A stretch of DNA of 39,193 bases. Source: an uncultured Lachnospiraceae bacterium (GTDB taxonomy: Bacteria; Bacillota; Clostridia; Lachnospirales; Lachnospiraceae). The DNA is taken from positions 1 through 39,193 of the forward strand of contig CAMRSM010000033.1 in assembly GCA_947053345.1 (NCBI GenBank), written 5' to 3'. The first letter of the stretch is position 1. Every line of letters begins with the position of its first letter. The notes below the pieces were generated by a model. The model made no database searches, was not told where the DNA came from, and saw nothing but the letters and a program-made list of their open reading frames with translations. The position numbers and the translations under genes were made by a program. Below, in pieces: positions 24,339-33,908 of the stretch.

Positions 24339-27149
24339 TTAGTCCTCCCCAAGCTTTAACGCCTGTGTGATCTTCATACGGAAAATCTGCCGCGCAAGAA
24401 CCACAAGGCAGATGACCAAAACCAACCCGATCACACCAAACAGACGACCCATATCCGAACTTTGTGTGATCAGTTCCATCGGCAATACCTGGTTGTCAGC
24501 CGAGTACGCGATCTGTATCATCGGCACGAACATATGGGATGCCAGAATGCCGATCCCCGCACCACAGCCAATGGATAACAGGCTAGAGAAAATCTGTTCA
24601 TTGATCAGCATGCGCAGAATGCTCCCCCGCGACATGCCCATCGCACGGAAAATACCGAAAAGCAGTTCCCGTGAACGGATTGACAAAATCCAGTAGATCA
24701 GGTAGCCTACTCCGCACAAGATCAGGATAACAATAAAACTCATCGTCAGGATACCGTTTGTGCCTTCGAAAAGCGTATCCCGCTTGATATTCGCAAGTTC
24801 CACCTTCGTATCAACACATTTTTCCAGCTTCAGGTTATTTTCTTCGGCAAAACGGTAAAACTCGGAAGTAGAATCCATATCGAACCAGATTTCATATGGC
24901 CGTATACCCCATGCTCCCTGTATGGTGGAAAGATGCCCGACGATCAGGAATGCACATTCCTCATACGGCACCCCATCCGGGTACATCTTATAACTCCCTG
25001 GCTGGAAGCCCGGAAAATAGTCCACAAAACCGACAATTTCCGCCTGTACTTTCATCAAATCTTTTTCTTCCGTCAACCAGTATGTTAATGTATCCCCCTC
25101 CTTACAGCCTAAAATATCGCGGAAAGAAGAAGAGACCAAGATGCCGTTCGCTTTTCCTGCCAGCAGGTTTAAGTATGTATAATAATGCTCCTCCATCAGC
25201 CCGTCCGGCAGGCTCGTCGTCTGGCCGAAATCTTTCGTATTGATACCGTAGAGCACAATCCGCTCATCCACTAAAAATTGTTCTTTTTGAAATGCGACAT
25301 CTTCCCCACGGTATACTTTCGCCATCGAACGGACTCCTGGAATCTGCCCGAACTTCCCATAATCCGGTTCCGTATAAATCAGCCTGCCCGCTACTCCGGC
25401 ACGCACTGCCGCCTCATTGCTTTTCCAGAATTCCTTAACTACAAGGTCAGCCCCTGTATGATAAACAAGGTTTTTCTGCGCGTTCGCAAGGATGGTACGC
25501 GCGACTGTCGTATTGAAAATACCGAGCGCCACCGTCAGGATCAGGAATGTCATGATAAAATACTGCCTGCTGCCGGTTCGCATAATCTGCAAAAAGGACG
25601 CATATCCCGCCGGTTTCCAGCGCTTTTTCCCAAGGAAATAAACCAGGCGCACCAAAAGTGGCTGCAGGCGGAGGCTAAACAGCGCTGCGCCAAGGATAAA
25701 CATGGACGAACTGACGAACAGGAGCGGATCCAAAGCCCCGCCGGTCATAACCGCTGACAAAAGCTCATCGGTGCGCTGCGTGAAACTGTAATATCCGTAC
25801 AGCGACAGCGCCAATATAAGAACATCCAAAAATGCTTTCTGCCATAAAGGCTTTTTGCTGCGCGCGCGCGACTGCTTCTGCCGCACGATCGTAATCCCGC
25901 TCTGTTTCAATGCCGGGAGCACTGCCATGAGCACAGAAATGATGACTGCCGCCAGCCCATACACAAACACCTTCGGCGTGTACTGGATCGTGAGAGCCCT
26001 TCTCTGCACAAATTCAAGGAATGCACTTGCCGAACCTAAAATGCGGCATATCAGGCTTGCAAACGGCAGCCCGACGACAAACCCGATCAGCGCCAGAAAA
26101 GAGGACTGCATCAGATAAAGCCGGAAAATCTGCCCTTTGCTAGCACCGCGGCTCTTTAACAGCGAAATCTCCGATTGTTCCATCTCGATCATCTGCCTTG
26201 AGATCATATAGAGGAACGCACTGAGCAGCAAAAGCACCGGAACCTGCAGGATCATCAATGTTACGTTTACCTTTTTTTCATTGCTGAGGAATGTTTTCAT
26301 CAGTCCCAGATAAACCGGCTCGAAAATCTTCCCGTAACTCGAATCAAGCGCAACGTATTCCTGTGTTTTTTCTACGATATGCGCCGCATTCAGAAATTCA
26401 ACCGAGTCCGGGTCAAACGATACATACCAGCGGGTATTGCGCTCAAAGATCTTCCCGCCATAAATGAAATTTTCCTCAAAAACCTTGGGGGAGATCAATA
26501 TTTCATTGTCAAAATCATCCGGCTTCTCCACCCAGTAGGAATCTTGTGCCTGCGAGTTGTTGACCACACCGACAATACGAACCGAAAGCGGTTCATCATC
26601 CGCATTTTTCAGAAATTTGCAGTCGATCTCCTCGCCTACGAGCAAATCCATCTCAATAAAACCTTTCATCGTGACTACCGCCTCGATAAAACCGTCCTCT
26701 GAAATTTCATCCGCATACATACGGCCGCTCAGGACAGATACATGGTCATTGAGCTCTGACATACTGCCGACCTTAAACTTTTTTTCCTTGCGCACCCCAT
26801 TGCGGTCCAGCCGGGATTTGAAAGTTGACACGACCAGGTTATGGTGTACGATCCTCTGCCCTTCTTTGACACCAAGTTCCTTGCACAGATTTTCGGCAAT
26901 TGTTTGGCATTGTGCATATTCCTGCATGCCTCCGCTCTTGCGGACACGGCCTTCCAATGTCATCATCGTCGGCACTTCATTGTTATCTTCAAAATATTTA
27001 TCAAATTCATCCGTCAGCATCCTTTGGAGGGACGCGACCTGATACATCGGATGGCTCGCCGCCACCGCCACCAGAAGAATATTACCTATCAGGAGGCTGA
27101 CAACCATCCATTTCTTATGTAAAAGCTTTTGAAGCATTATTTGCAGCAT
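24339..27149 (-). CDS. Large FtsX-domain ABC exporter permease (936 aa)
   Basis: Integral membrane permease with two FtsX-type blocks. One membrane segment is near the N-terminus (about 15-35), followed by a large extracellular domain, then a first block at about 300-425. Further membrane segments (about 455-510) and a second extracellular domain follow, then a last block at about 800-930. Such double-FtsX permeases (about 800-1100 residues) export lipids, peptides or antimicrobials together with an ATPase and HlyD-like adaptors, all encoded here. GGGGAG lies just before the ATG. The substrate cannot be read from sequence. Confidence 0.92.
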   Translation of the reverse strand: MLQIMLQKLLHKKWMVVSLLIGNILLVAVAASHPMYQVASLQRMLTDEFDKYFEDNNEVPTMMTLEGRVRKSGGMQEYAQCQTIAENLCKELGVKEGQRIVHHNLVVSTFKSRLDRNGVRKEKKFKVGSMSELNDHVSVLSGRMYADEISEDGFIEAVVTMKGFIEMDLLVGEEIDCKFLKNADDEPLSVRIVGVVNNSQAQDSYWVEKPDDFDNEILISPKVFEENFIYGGKIFERNTRWYVSFDPDSVEFLNAAHIVEKTQEYVALDSSYGKIFEPVYLGLMKTFLSNEKKVNVTLMILQVPVLLLLSAFLYMISRQMIEMEQSEISLLKSRGASKGQIFRLYLMQSSFLALIGFVVGLPFASLICRILGSASAFLEFVQRRALTIQYTPKVFVYGLAAVIISVLMAVLPALKQSGITIVRQKQSRARSKKPLWQKAFLDVLILALSLYGYYSFTQRTDELLSAVMTGGALDPLLFVSSSMFILGAALFSLRLQPLLVRLVYFLGKKRWKPAGYASFLQIMRTGSRQYFIMTFLILTVALGIFNTTVARTILANAQKNLVYHTGADLVVKEFWKSNEAAVRAGVAGRLIYTEPDYGKFGQIPGVRSMAKVYRGEDVAFQKEQFLVDERIVLYGINTKDFGQTTSLPDGLMEEHYYTYLNLLAGKANGILVSSSFRDILGCKEGDTLTYWLTEEKDLMKVQAEIVGFVDYFPGFQPGSYKMYPDGVPYEECAFLIVGHLSTIQGAWGIRPYEIWFDMDSTSEFYRFAEENNLKLEKCVDTKVELANIKRDTLFEGTNGILTMSFIVILILCGVGYLIYWILSIRSRELLFGIFRAMGMSRGSILRMLINEQIFSSLLSIGCGAGIGILASHMFVPMIQIAYSADNQVLPMELITQSSDMGRLFGVIGLVLVICLVVLARQIFRMKITQALKLGED

Positions 27150-27161
27150 GGCTCTCCCCCC

Positions 27162-28265
27162 TTATTGAACAACAACAGTCATACCCTCTGTCAGTCCGTC
27201 AATCGCATAACAAAGGTCATTCACTGTTTTTCCGACTGTAAAATAGCGTTTTATAAGCTTTCCGTCCTTTAACTCCACTACATAGGAACCGTTCTTATCC
27301 CTGCGCACGGCAGCGGTACTGATCAACAGGGCATTGTCGATGTGGATGTTCTCATAGGTCATATTAAATCCCCATACATCCGCTGACTGTGAATCCGGTT
27401 TCAGGATAGCCCTTTCCCCATTGAAGCTGCTTGAAAGATATTTTGACCCACTGGAGACGATCGTCGCAGCAAACCCATTTTCACCCTGCCCGTTCGTAAT
27501 GTACACGCGCATTCCGTAACGCAGTACACTGCCTGTATCCTTCACAGCAAACATCAGCTCATCCATGCATGCGATTTCACCGATCTTTGTCCCGTCCCAT
27601 ATTTTATCCATATGGCTAAAATAATTCAGCCACGTAACCTGCCCGCTTACCGGGGCCAAGATCTGCGTCACCTCTATCGCTTCTTCATATGCCGCCAACT
27701 GTTCCTGCAATACGGCAACTTCTTCCTCCACTTGGCGCTTGTTCCGTTCCTGCTCCATCTCAAGCTGTTCCAAACGCAGTTCAGCAATGCGTCTCTGTGT
27801 ACCGGAACTCTCCGCCACTGCCCGCTTTGCTGCATCATGTTGTTCCTGCATATCAGCAAAAACCCGATCCCTTGACTCTTCTGCCCGTTGTATGCGAAGT
27901 TTTGTCTCCTCCAAAGCGATCTCATCCACACCGGTTGAAATTTGGGCAATCGGATCCCCTTTGCCCACATAATCATTTATGTTGACCAGATAGCTAATGA
28001 AAGTCGTGGAACCACACTCGGACTCAAAAACGACCGGCACCTGGCCCGTATATATAAATCCGGCCGGCATCTGCGATTTTACTGCCATTGTTCCTTTTGT
28101 CACCGTCATGGTCTGATATTCTGTATCATCTGCCGATACCGGTACTGTACCCGCAAGGAGAGATACCAGGAGCACCATGCAAACCAACGGTTTGGCTAAA
28201 TATCCTCGTTTTTTTCCGGCACGCTTTTCTTTCCTGCAAAAATCCCTTCCGCTATTATTCCGCAT
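27162..28265 (-). CDS. HlyD/MacA-like periplasmic-adaptor-type protein, secreted
   Basis: Adaptor of about 367 residues with a basic N-terminus and a signal peptide or anchor (LVCMVLLVSLLAGTVPVSA). It has a biotinyl-lipoyl-like half around VPVVFESECGS/GDPIAQIS, a long coiled coil (about 115-195, rich in E, Q and R), then the second lipoyl half (ILAPVSGQVTWL) and beta-barrel domains. ATG 28265 overlaps the end of the preceding adaptor gene by 11 bp, with AAGGAGC upstream inside that gene. It is the third of three consecutive adaptors. In a Gram-positive cell it would sit outside the membrane with the FtsX permease. Confidence 0.87.
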   Translation of the reverse strand: MRNNSGRDFCRKEKRAGKKRGYLAKPLVCMVLLVSLLAGTVPVSADDTEYQTMTVTKGTMAVKSQMPAGFIYTGQVPVVFESECGSTTFISYLVNINDYVGKGDPIAQISTGVDEIALEETKLRIQRAEESRDRVFADMQEQHDAAKRAVAESSGTQRRIAELRLEQLEMEQERNKRQVEEEVAVLQEQLAAYEEAIEVTQILAPVSGQVTWLNYFSHMDKIWDGTKIGEIACMDELMFAVKDTGSVLRYGMRVYITNGQGENGFAATIVSSGSKYLSSSFNGERAILKPDSQSADVWGFNMTYENIHIDNALLISTAAVRRDKNGSYVVELKDGKLIKRYFTVGKTVNDLCYAIDGLTEGMTVVVQ

Positions 28266-29307
28266 AGACACACGCTCCTTCCTCCAACCCGCTCAATATC
28301 TCGGCGTATGCATCACCCAGTACCCCGACTTCAACCGGTATCTTCACAAGGTTCTCACCCTCGACCTTATAAACAAAGTAATCCCTGCGCTCCTTGTAAA
28401 GCACACTTTTCGGCACGGAAAGCACATTTTCCCGGTATTCGCCCACAAGACAGACAAATGCATTCTTTCCAAGGCCTGCATTCTGTGCGTCAACCATACG
28501 GAAACGGGTAACTTTCTTCTCATTTTTTGCCGTCAATTTCTGCATTTCCTCCGTACTGTATGGCAAATATTCCAGCTCATAGCGTTTTCCATCCACCATC
28601 ACATAGTATTCATGGCTGGATTCCATTTTCTTAGGGCTTACATAATCTACCTGAAGATATCGTTCATCCTCGCTCACCAACACCAGCAACGGCATATCTA
28701 CTGAAAATGACATCCCTTCCCTATAATCCACAATCGCTGAAACGGTTCCCGAAAACGGTGCGATCAGCTGATATCCACCTTGTTCCTCCCCTGCTTCCTC
28801 AAGCTGGTCAAGCAGGTATTTCTCCTCCAAAGCCTGCAGTTCCTTCATCTGTTTTAACTGCATTTCCAAACGCGCTGTGCTCTGGCCGGAAAGTTCCGCA
28901 ATCTCAATGTCAATCTCCAGATGCCGGTTATTGTATGCATTGTCCTCCCGCATCTGCGCGAGCTGCTCCTCCAAACGTTCGTACTGCTCCTTGGAATCAT
29001 CGCGCAGTTCTGCCAAAACATCCCCCTTCTTCACTGCTTTCCCCGTGTATACGTTAACTTTTTCCAGTACACCCGGACGCTCAAAACCAAGCTCCTCCTG
29101 CCGAGGCAATACAACGGTCTCCATTATCTCAAGTGAGTATACATCCCGGTATTGCGCATATACATCTTCCCGCACTGCACCTGCCAACTCCAACAGCTCC
29201 GGCGCTTCCTGCACCACTTCTTTACCGCCGCCGCAGCCCGCAAGCACAAGGCAGGCAGAAAGAACCAATACCGCCAGTCTGCGAATTTTATTTTGTTTAG
29301 TTCCCAT
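28255..29307 (-). CDS. HlyD/MacA-like adaptor lipoprotein
   Basis: About 350 residues with a lipoprotein signal (VLVLSACLVLAGCGGG, lipobox LAGC). Lipoyl-type strands (VLEKVNVYTGKAVKKGDVLAEL), a coiled coil with RLEEQLAQMREDN and MQLKQMKELQALEEKYL, then the return lipoyl strand (YQLIAPFSGTVSAIVDYREGM) and barrel domains. AGAGG lies 6 nt before ATG 29307; an in-frame ATG is at 29313. It is the second adaptor in the operon and is coupled by overlap to the third. Confidence 0.87.
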   Translation of the reverse strand: MGTKQNKIRRLAVLVLSACLVLAGCGGGKEVVQEAPELLELAGAVREDVYAQYRDVYSLEIMETVVLPRQEELGFERPGVLEKVNVYTGKAVKKGDVLAELRDDSKEQYERLEEQLAQMREDNAYNNRHLEIDIEIAELSGQSTARLEMQLKQMKELQALEEKYLLDQLEEAGEEQGGYQLIAPFSGTVSAIVDYREGMSFSVDMPLLVLVSEDERYLQVDYVSPKKMESSHEYYVMVDGKRYELEYLPYSTEEMQKLTAKNEKKVTRFRMVDAQNAGLGKNAFVCLVGEYRENVLSVPKSVLYKERRDYFVYKVEGENLVKIPVEVGVLGDAYAEILSGLEEGACVYAE

Positions 29308-29355
29308 ATCCATCCTCTTTCTTGATTTATCACAGCCTTGCTGTTACACCAAATG

Positions 29356-30441
29356 CTATTTGCGGATTACCATCTCGCCTTCTTCAAGACCTTCCTTGAT
29401 CTCCACAAGCTTCGACCCGGTCAGACCCGTCTTGATATAGCGCACACTTTTCAGGCCATCCTCACTTTCGCAATACACAAAAGCATCATCCCCCGCATAG
29501 TGAACCAAACTTTTTGGCAGCGCCAGCACATCCTTGCTCTCGGCCAAGACCAGCCTTGCATATGCGCGGACACCAACAGCGACCACTGCGTCCGCATCCG
29601 TCAGCATCAGATAAATTTTCTCGTCATCCGGCGCTTCCTCCGGCGCTACTACTTCCGTCATATACACCGTACCGTTATTATCCATAAGGGCAAATTCTTT
29701 CCCCGGCGTAAAATGCTCCGCATATTCCATATCGTCCATACTGAATAAGCATCTGGTCTTGTCTATGATCTTGATTGCCTCGGCACCATCCGACAGAACC
29801 TCTTCCATGATCTTACCGCGGATCATGGAAACCATACCGTCAATCCCTGCGTAGAGTTTGCAGCCCTCAAGCTCTTCTTCCAGCTTTTCCATACGCATCC
29901 CCTTGATATAGAGTGAGTCCTGGTAACCCGTGATCGTACCTGCGTAATTCTGTTCCGTCTGCTCCACTCGCTCCTCGTACTGTGCCCGTGTCATGCCGCC
30001 GCGGTTATACTGTACTTTCAGCTCATCTAAGTCAAATGCCTTCCGTTCTTCTGCCTGGGCAAGCAGCAATGTTTCCCGCTCAATGTCATACCGCATTTCT
30101 TTGATGGCTTCTACCAGATCATCCGACACAAGCTCCGCCAGAAGGTCACCTTTTTTTACATTCTCGCCAACCCCCACATGCACATAGCTGACCATCCTGC
30201 CGGATGTCGCAAAACTGAGCGTTTCCTCTTTTGATTGCTGGTAAGTACAATAGATATCCTTCACTAACTCCACGTCCTCACGTGTAACTTCCGTCAGTTC
30301 ATATTGAACCGAATCCACAGCCTGCACCAATACCAAGTGCCCCCCGGTCTCCTCCGGCGGGAGCAGGCTGCATCCGCCAAGCAAAAGCGGCGCTGTCATC
30401 ATCATGGGAACATACTTTTTCCATAAACCCTGTTTTCTCAA
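29356..30441 (-). CDS. HlyD/MacA-like adaptor lipoprotein, first operon gene
   Basis: 361 residues from a TTG start (30441) preceded by GGGGGAAGG. Lipoprotein signal MMMTAPLLLGGCSLLPPEE with Cys in a lipobox. Lipoyl-like strands (YVHVGVGENVKKGDLLAELV), a coiled coil (about 110-190), CKLYAGIDGMVSMIRGK, and C-terminal barrel domains follow. It is about 75 bp downstream of a good promoter. Three non-identical adaptors in a row is unusual; most such operons have one or two. Confidence 0.87.
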   Translation of the reverse strand: MRKQGLWKKYVPMMMTAPLLLGGCSLLPPEETGGHLVLVQAVDSVQYELTEVTREDVELVKDIYCTYQQSKEETLSFATSGRMVSYVHVGVGENVKKGDLLAELVSDDLVEAIKEMRYDIERETLLLAQAEERKAFDLDELKVQYNRGGMTRAQYEERVEQTEQNYAGTITGYQDSLYIKGMRMEKLEEELEGCKLYAGIDGMVSMIRGKIMEEVLSDGAEAIKIIDKTRCLFSMDDMEYAEHFTPGKEFALMDNNGTVYMTEVVAPEEAPDDEKIYLMLTDADAVVAVGVRAYARLVLAESKDVLALPKSLVHYAGDDAFVYCESEDGLKSVRYIKTGLTGSKLVEIKEGLEEGEMVIRK

Positions 30442-30515
30442 TTCCTTCCCCCATTTCGTTTTAAAATTTTACGGAATCCCCCTCTATTTTCTGGAAACTT
30501 CGTTTCCCATCCTCA

Positions 30516-30544
30516 ATTATACACTATTTTTGTCATAATTTCAA
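30516..30544 (-). promoter_or_regulatory. Promoter of the three-adaptor export operon
   Basis: On the minus strand TTGAAA (30539-30544), 17 bp, TATAAT (30516-30521). It is 75 bp before the first adaptor gene and divergent from the aldo/keto reductase. Confidence 0.7.
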
Positions 30545-30605
30545 TGAAATATCGTACAAAACTATTGATTTTTTCTATTTATCAATTCCTTTTCCCTTCG
30601 TCTTA

Positions 30606-30614
30606 TGCTATACT
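30606..30614 (+). promoter_or_regulatory. Extended -10 promoter of the aldo/keto reductase
   Basis: TGCTATACT: TATACT (30609-30614) with TG one base upstream and no good -35. It starts a leader of about 160 nt that contains the nested inverted repeats at 30662-30753. Confidence 0.5.
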
Positions 30615-30661
30615 TACGGCAGCACCTCTCCTTCACAGACCAGTGGCAGGAGAGAAAATCA

Positions 30662-30753
30662 GCACGTGCCCGGAACAGTGCCCCAGGGGTAATTCCGGGA
30701 GGCGCACGGACGGAATTACCTCCGGCAGGACATGGTACTGGGAGGGCACGTGC
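30662..30753 (+). promoter_or_regulatory. Nested inverted repeats in the reductase leader
   Basis: Outer arms GCACGTGCCC (30662-30671) and GGGCACGTGC (30744-30753). Inner arms GGTAATTCCG (30688-30697) and CGGAATTACC (30711-30720). Both are perfect 10-bp pairs and properly nested, with GTGCCCCAG/CTGGGAGGGCAC able to compete. The structure ends 11 nt before AGGAGG (30765-30770). It may be a cis-acting RNA or an operator; no known riboswitch class is recognised. Confidence 0.55.
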
Positions 30754-30779
30754 GGAACTATAATAGGAGGCATGGCAAT

Positions 30780-31772
30780 ATGTACACCCCAAACGAAAAA
30801 CGTTATGAGAACATGGTCTATCGCCGCTGCGGTAAAAGCGGCCTGAAACTCCCGGCGGTATCCCTTGGTTTATGGCAAAATTTTGGTCATACAGGCAGCT
30901 TTTCCAACATGGAAAACATGATTCACACTGCGTTCGACCTCGGTATTACACATTTTGATCTGGCAAACAATTACGGCAACCCTTATAACGGCAGCGCGGA
31001 GGAAAATTTCGGGCGTGTCTTAGACCGCGGTATGCGGCAGTTCCGGGACGAACTTTGCATCTCAACGAAAGCGGGTTATGAAATGTGGGACGGACCATAC
31101 GGTGACCGGAACGGCTCACGCAAATATTTGATTGCTTCGCTCGATCAGAGCCTAAAGCGCATGGGGCTTGATTATGTGGATATTTTTTACCATCATGTCT
31201 ACGACCCGGAAACCCCGCTCGAAGAAACTGCCTTAGCACTGGATGCCATTGTGCGGCAGGGCAAGGCGCTCTATGTCGGCATATCGAATTACAACGAGGG
31301 AAAGACCGCGGACATCATGCATTATTTTAAAGAACTGCACACACCGTTCGTCATCAACCAGCCATCCTATTCCATGTTCAACCGCTGGATCGAGCATGAC
31401 GGTCTTGATGAATTTGCAGCGGAGAACGGCATCGGCCTCGCAGTTTTCTCACCACTTTCCCAAGGCATGTTAACGGACAAGTACTTAAACGGCATCCCGG
31501 CGGACTCCCGCATCGGGAAAGGCAATACATGGATCGCCAACGACCTGACCGAAGAGCGCCTCGAGCGCATCCGCGCACTGAACGAACTTGCCGCGTCACG
31601 CGGGCAGAAACTTTCCCAGATGGCGCTTTCGTGGGTTCTGCATAATAAAGCTGTCACAACCGTCCTGATTGGTGCGAGCCGGCCGGAGCAGATAGCCGAA
31701 AATGTAGAATGCATTAAGAAATTGGACTTTACAGAGGAAGAAATTTCAGAGATTGAAGAAATTTTACAATGA
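30780..31772 (+). CDS. Aldo/keto reductase (YghZ/MgrA-like)
   Basis: A 330-residue NADPH-dependent carbonyl reductase with a (beta/alpha)8 fold. Subfamily motifs: FDLANNYGNPYNGSAEENFG (catalytic Asp and Tyr), STKAGYEMWDGPYGD (catalytic Lys), DYVDIFYHHVYD (His), and VLIGASRPEQIAENV (cofactor binding). The AKR14/YghZ group reduces glyceraldehyde-3-phosphate and other short aldehydes. AGGAGG lies 9 nt before ATG 30780. It has its own promoter and a structured leader, and ends at a bidirectional terminator. Confidence 0.93.
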   Translation: MYTPNEKRYENMVYRRCGKSGLKLPAVSLGLWQNFGHTGSFSNMENMIHTAFDLGITHFDLANNYGNPYNGSAEENFGRVLDRGMRQFRDELCISTKAGYEMWDGPYGDRNGSRKYLIASLDQSLKRMGLDYVDIFYHHVYDPETPLEETALALDAIVRQGKALYVGISNYNEGKTADIMHYFKELHTPFVINQPSYSMFNRWIEHDGLDEFAAENGIGLAVFSPLSQGMLTDKYLNGIPADSRIGKGNTWIANDLTEERLERIRALNELAASRGQKLSQMALSWVLHNKAVTTVLIGASRPEQIAENVECIKKLDFTEEEISEIEEILQ

Positions 31773-31830
31773 CGTACACCGCCCTTCATATACGGACGGC
31801 ATAGATACCTTAAATGCCAGGATGACATAT

Positions 31831-31870
31831 AAAAAAATCCCCCTTGGGAATTACCCAAGGGGGATTTTTT
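31831..31870. terminator. Bidirectional terminator
   Basis: AATCCCCCTTGGG (31836-31848) pairs with CCCAAGGGGGATT (31854-31866), flanked by A and T runs. It serves the reductase (plus) and the LamG protein (minus). Confidence 0.93.
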
Positions 31871-31899
31871 ATCCTGCCCTGAAATGTCCAGGAAGCATA

Positions 31900-33657
31900 T
31901 TACTTCTTCTTATTTTTCATGACAACTGCAACCACAGCACCTGCAACTACTACTACCGCGATAACAATACCCACGATCAGGCCTGTATTGCTGCCCTCAT
32001 CCTCTGCCGGAGCGGAAGCTGCCGGAGTATTTTCCGGAGCCTGTGTCGGAGCGGTCGTCGCCGTTGCTGCCGGAGCCTCTGTCGCGGTCGGCTCTGCGGT
32101 CGGTTCCGGAGTCGGGGTCGGGTCTGCCTGCTCCACGGTGAGAGATTCCTTCGCAAGGCTTGCAACCTCCTCCGGAGTTAAGCAGCGGTCATAAATATAA
32201 AGGTTATCCATATAGCCGTTAAATACGGCATCCCATGCATTGACACCGAGATACAGCTGTGTGCCTTCCCCAACGATATCTGCGATCGGTCCCTGTGCCA
32301 CAACAGAACCGTCCACATAAAGGGTAGCCGTAGCGCCGTCCGCAACCACCGTCACATTGAACCAGGTCTCAAGCTTCGCAAGGTCATTGCCGTCACGCAT
32401 CAGGTCATTCCACAACGCGCCGCCCGGAACGTTCCTCGACCAAACCATCGGACCGTTTACCAGGTCCTCTTTCCAGCCAAGCGGGGAAATGCTGATCCAC
32501 TGTGCATCCTCCTCGCCGCCCATGATCGAACCGTCCTCATGTACGTTCACCATGAAAACACCCGGTGTATGCTGCGAAGTCTTCTTTAAGAACCAGTCAA
32601 TGGAGATCGTGTACTGGCTGCCCTTCGGTGCGGTCGGGAGCTTTACAGCATCGCCAAAACCGTAGAACGCAACCGCCTGTCCCTTAACACCTGTCTCATA
32701 GGAAGCAGCTTCCTCTTCCGCCTCAAGATGAACCATGTAACCGACGGTGTTACCAGTCTGTCCGGTAACGGCATCCGTCAGGTCGCCGTCAAATGCGTAG
32801 AAGGAAGAATAGCCTTCCGGAACGGCTGCCGTCACGGTGGAAAGGTCAACCTTCTCGTATACGACCGGCTCCGGGGTCGGTTCCGGATCCGGCTCCACAA
32901 ATTCCGGCATCGCCGCGATCACCGCGTCAATATTGCAGACTTCCTTGATCTCGTCCGCCGTCAGTGCCGCATCATAGAACGTGATATCGTCAAGCTGTGC
33001 GCCCTGGCTGCCCCAGAAAGAGCCAAAACCAAGATATGCCTTTGTCGTCTCTGCGGAAAGGAACGGAAGAACATCTGCCGCATTGTATGTAGCACCATTG
33101 TTCACTTCCGGTGTCTCAACCGCAACGCCGTTCACGTAGAGAGTCTGTCCCTCCGGTGTGATAACAGCCGCATAGTTTACCCATCTGCCCTTCTGCGTGT
33201 TGAACGCTGCCGGGGCTTTCACGTCAATCCAGCTGTCGCCGCCCGCGTTAAAGCAAAGATATGGCATCGTCTCGAGCGTAAGCCTCTTCTCGCCGTCAAA
33301 GAAACCAACCAAGTTATCATATTCCCAGAACGGGGCATCCTCCGGCACATTCACCCACACCGTGATCGTCGCCGCAGAAAGCTCCTTGCCTGCATACGGA
33401 TTCGCGAAAGTCGTATAGCTCTCCGCGCCCGCTGCACCAAACTCAAGCTTCACTGTGCCGCCCTTGATCTCATCTGTCACAAGGCTCGGCGCTGCCGTCT
33501 CACCGTTTGCGGCAGCCGTCATATCCCCAAAGCCATCCTCAAAATCATAGGAAGCAATCGGAGCCGGTGCAGCCTTCACGTTCTGCGGTGCCGCGACAGA
33601 AACTGCGCTGACCAGCATCACTGCTGCACACATCGTTGCAAAAACCTTTCTTCTCAT
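31900..33657 (-). CDS. Surface-anchored protein with two LamG-like domains
   Basis: A 585-residue cell-surface protein. A signal peptide (VFATMCAAVMLVSAVSVAAPQNVKA) is followed by two concanavalin-like LamG domains: about 35-245 (ASYDFEDGFGDMTAAANG, YVNGVAVETP, LDDITFYDAALTADEIKEV) and about 285-505 (SSFYAFDGDLTDAVTGQTG, LYVDGSVVAQG, MDNLYIYDRCLTPEEVASL). A TPTPEPTAEPTATEAP-type linker and a C-terminal membrane segment ending in KNKKK follow, an anchor without LPxTG. GGAGGAG precedes the ATG. Such domains usually bind carbohydrate. There is no catalytic domain. Confidence 0.9.
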   Translation of the reverse strand: MRRKVFATMCAAVMLVSAVSVAAPQNVKAAPAPIASYDFEDGFGDMTAAANGETAAPSLVTDEIKGGTVKLEFGAAGAESYTTFANPYAGKELSAATITVWVNVPEDAPFWEYDNLVGFFDGEKRLTLETMPYLCFNAGGDSWIDVKAPAAFNTQKGRWVNYAAVITPEGQTLYVNGVAVETPEVNNGATYNAADVLPFLSAETTKAYLGFGSFWGSQGAQLDDITFYDAALTADEIKEVCNIDAVIAAMPEFVEPDPEPTPEPVVYEKVDLSTVTAAVPEGYSSFYAFDGDLTDAVTGQTGNTVGYMVHLEAEEEAASYETGVKGQAVAFYGFGDAVKLPTAPKGSQYTISIDWFLKKTSQHTPGVFMVNVHEDGSIMGGEEDAQWISISPLGWKEDLVNGPMVWSRNVPGGALWNDLMRDGNDLAKLETWFNVTVVADGATATLYVDGSVVAQGPIADIVGEGTQLYLGVNAWDAVFNGYMDNLYIYDRCLTPEEVASLAKESLTVEQADPTPTPEPTAEPTATEAPAATATTAPTQAPENTPAASAPAEDEGSNTGLIVGIVIAVVVVAGAVVAVVMKNKKK

Positions 33658-33840
33658 ATTGAATCTCCTCCATTCAACTATACGAAAACCTAAAACATTT
33701 TAGAATTTCGTTGATTTATGATTCTATATTATACGATTTCTTGTGCAATGTCAACAACATTTTGCGATTTATTCATAAAAATAATTGCAAAATCATTAAT
33801 TATTTTTTGCTGATTTAAAAAAAGGTAAAATAATCTATAA

Positions 33841-33876
33841 AAAGAGGCGGTATCCAAAACCCAATACCGCCTCTTT
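33841..33876 (-). terminator. Terminator after the zinc-ribbon gene
   Basis: AAAGAGGCGGTAT (33841-33853) pairs with ATACCGCCTCTTT (33864-33876), with a T tract on the minus-strand 3' side. It lies about 30 bp past the zinc-ribbon stop. Confidence 0.85.
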
Positions 33877-33908
33877 GCCATATTTACTTACATAATTTTG
33901 CCGACAAA

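Noticed and set aside
32728-33693. 321-aa plus-strand frame
   Set aside because: Antisense to the LamG protein gene; composition (His, Arg, Cys rich) is typical of a shadow.
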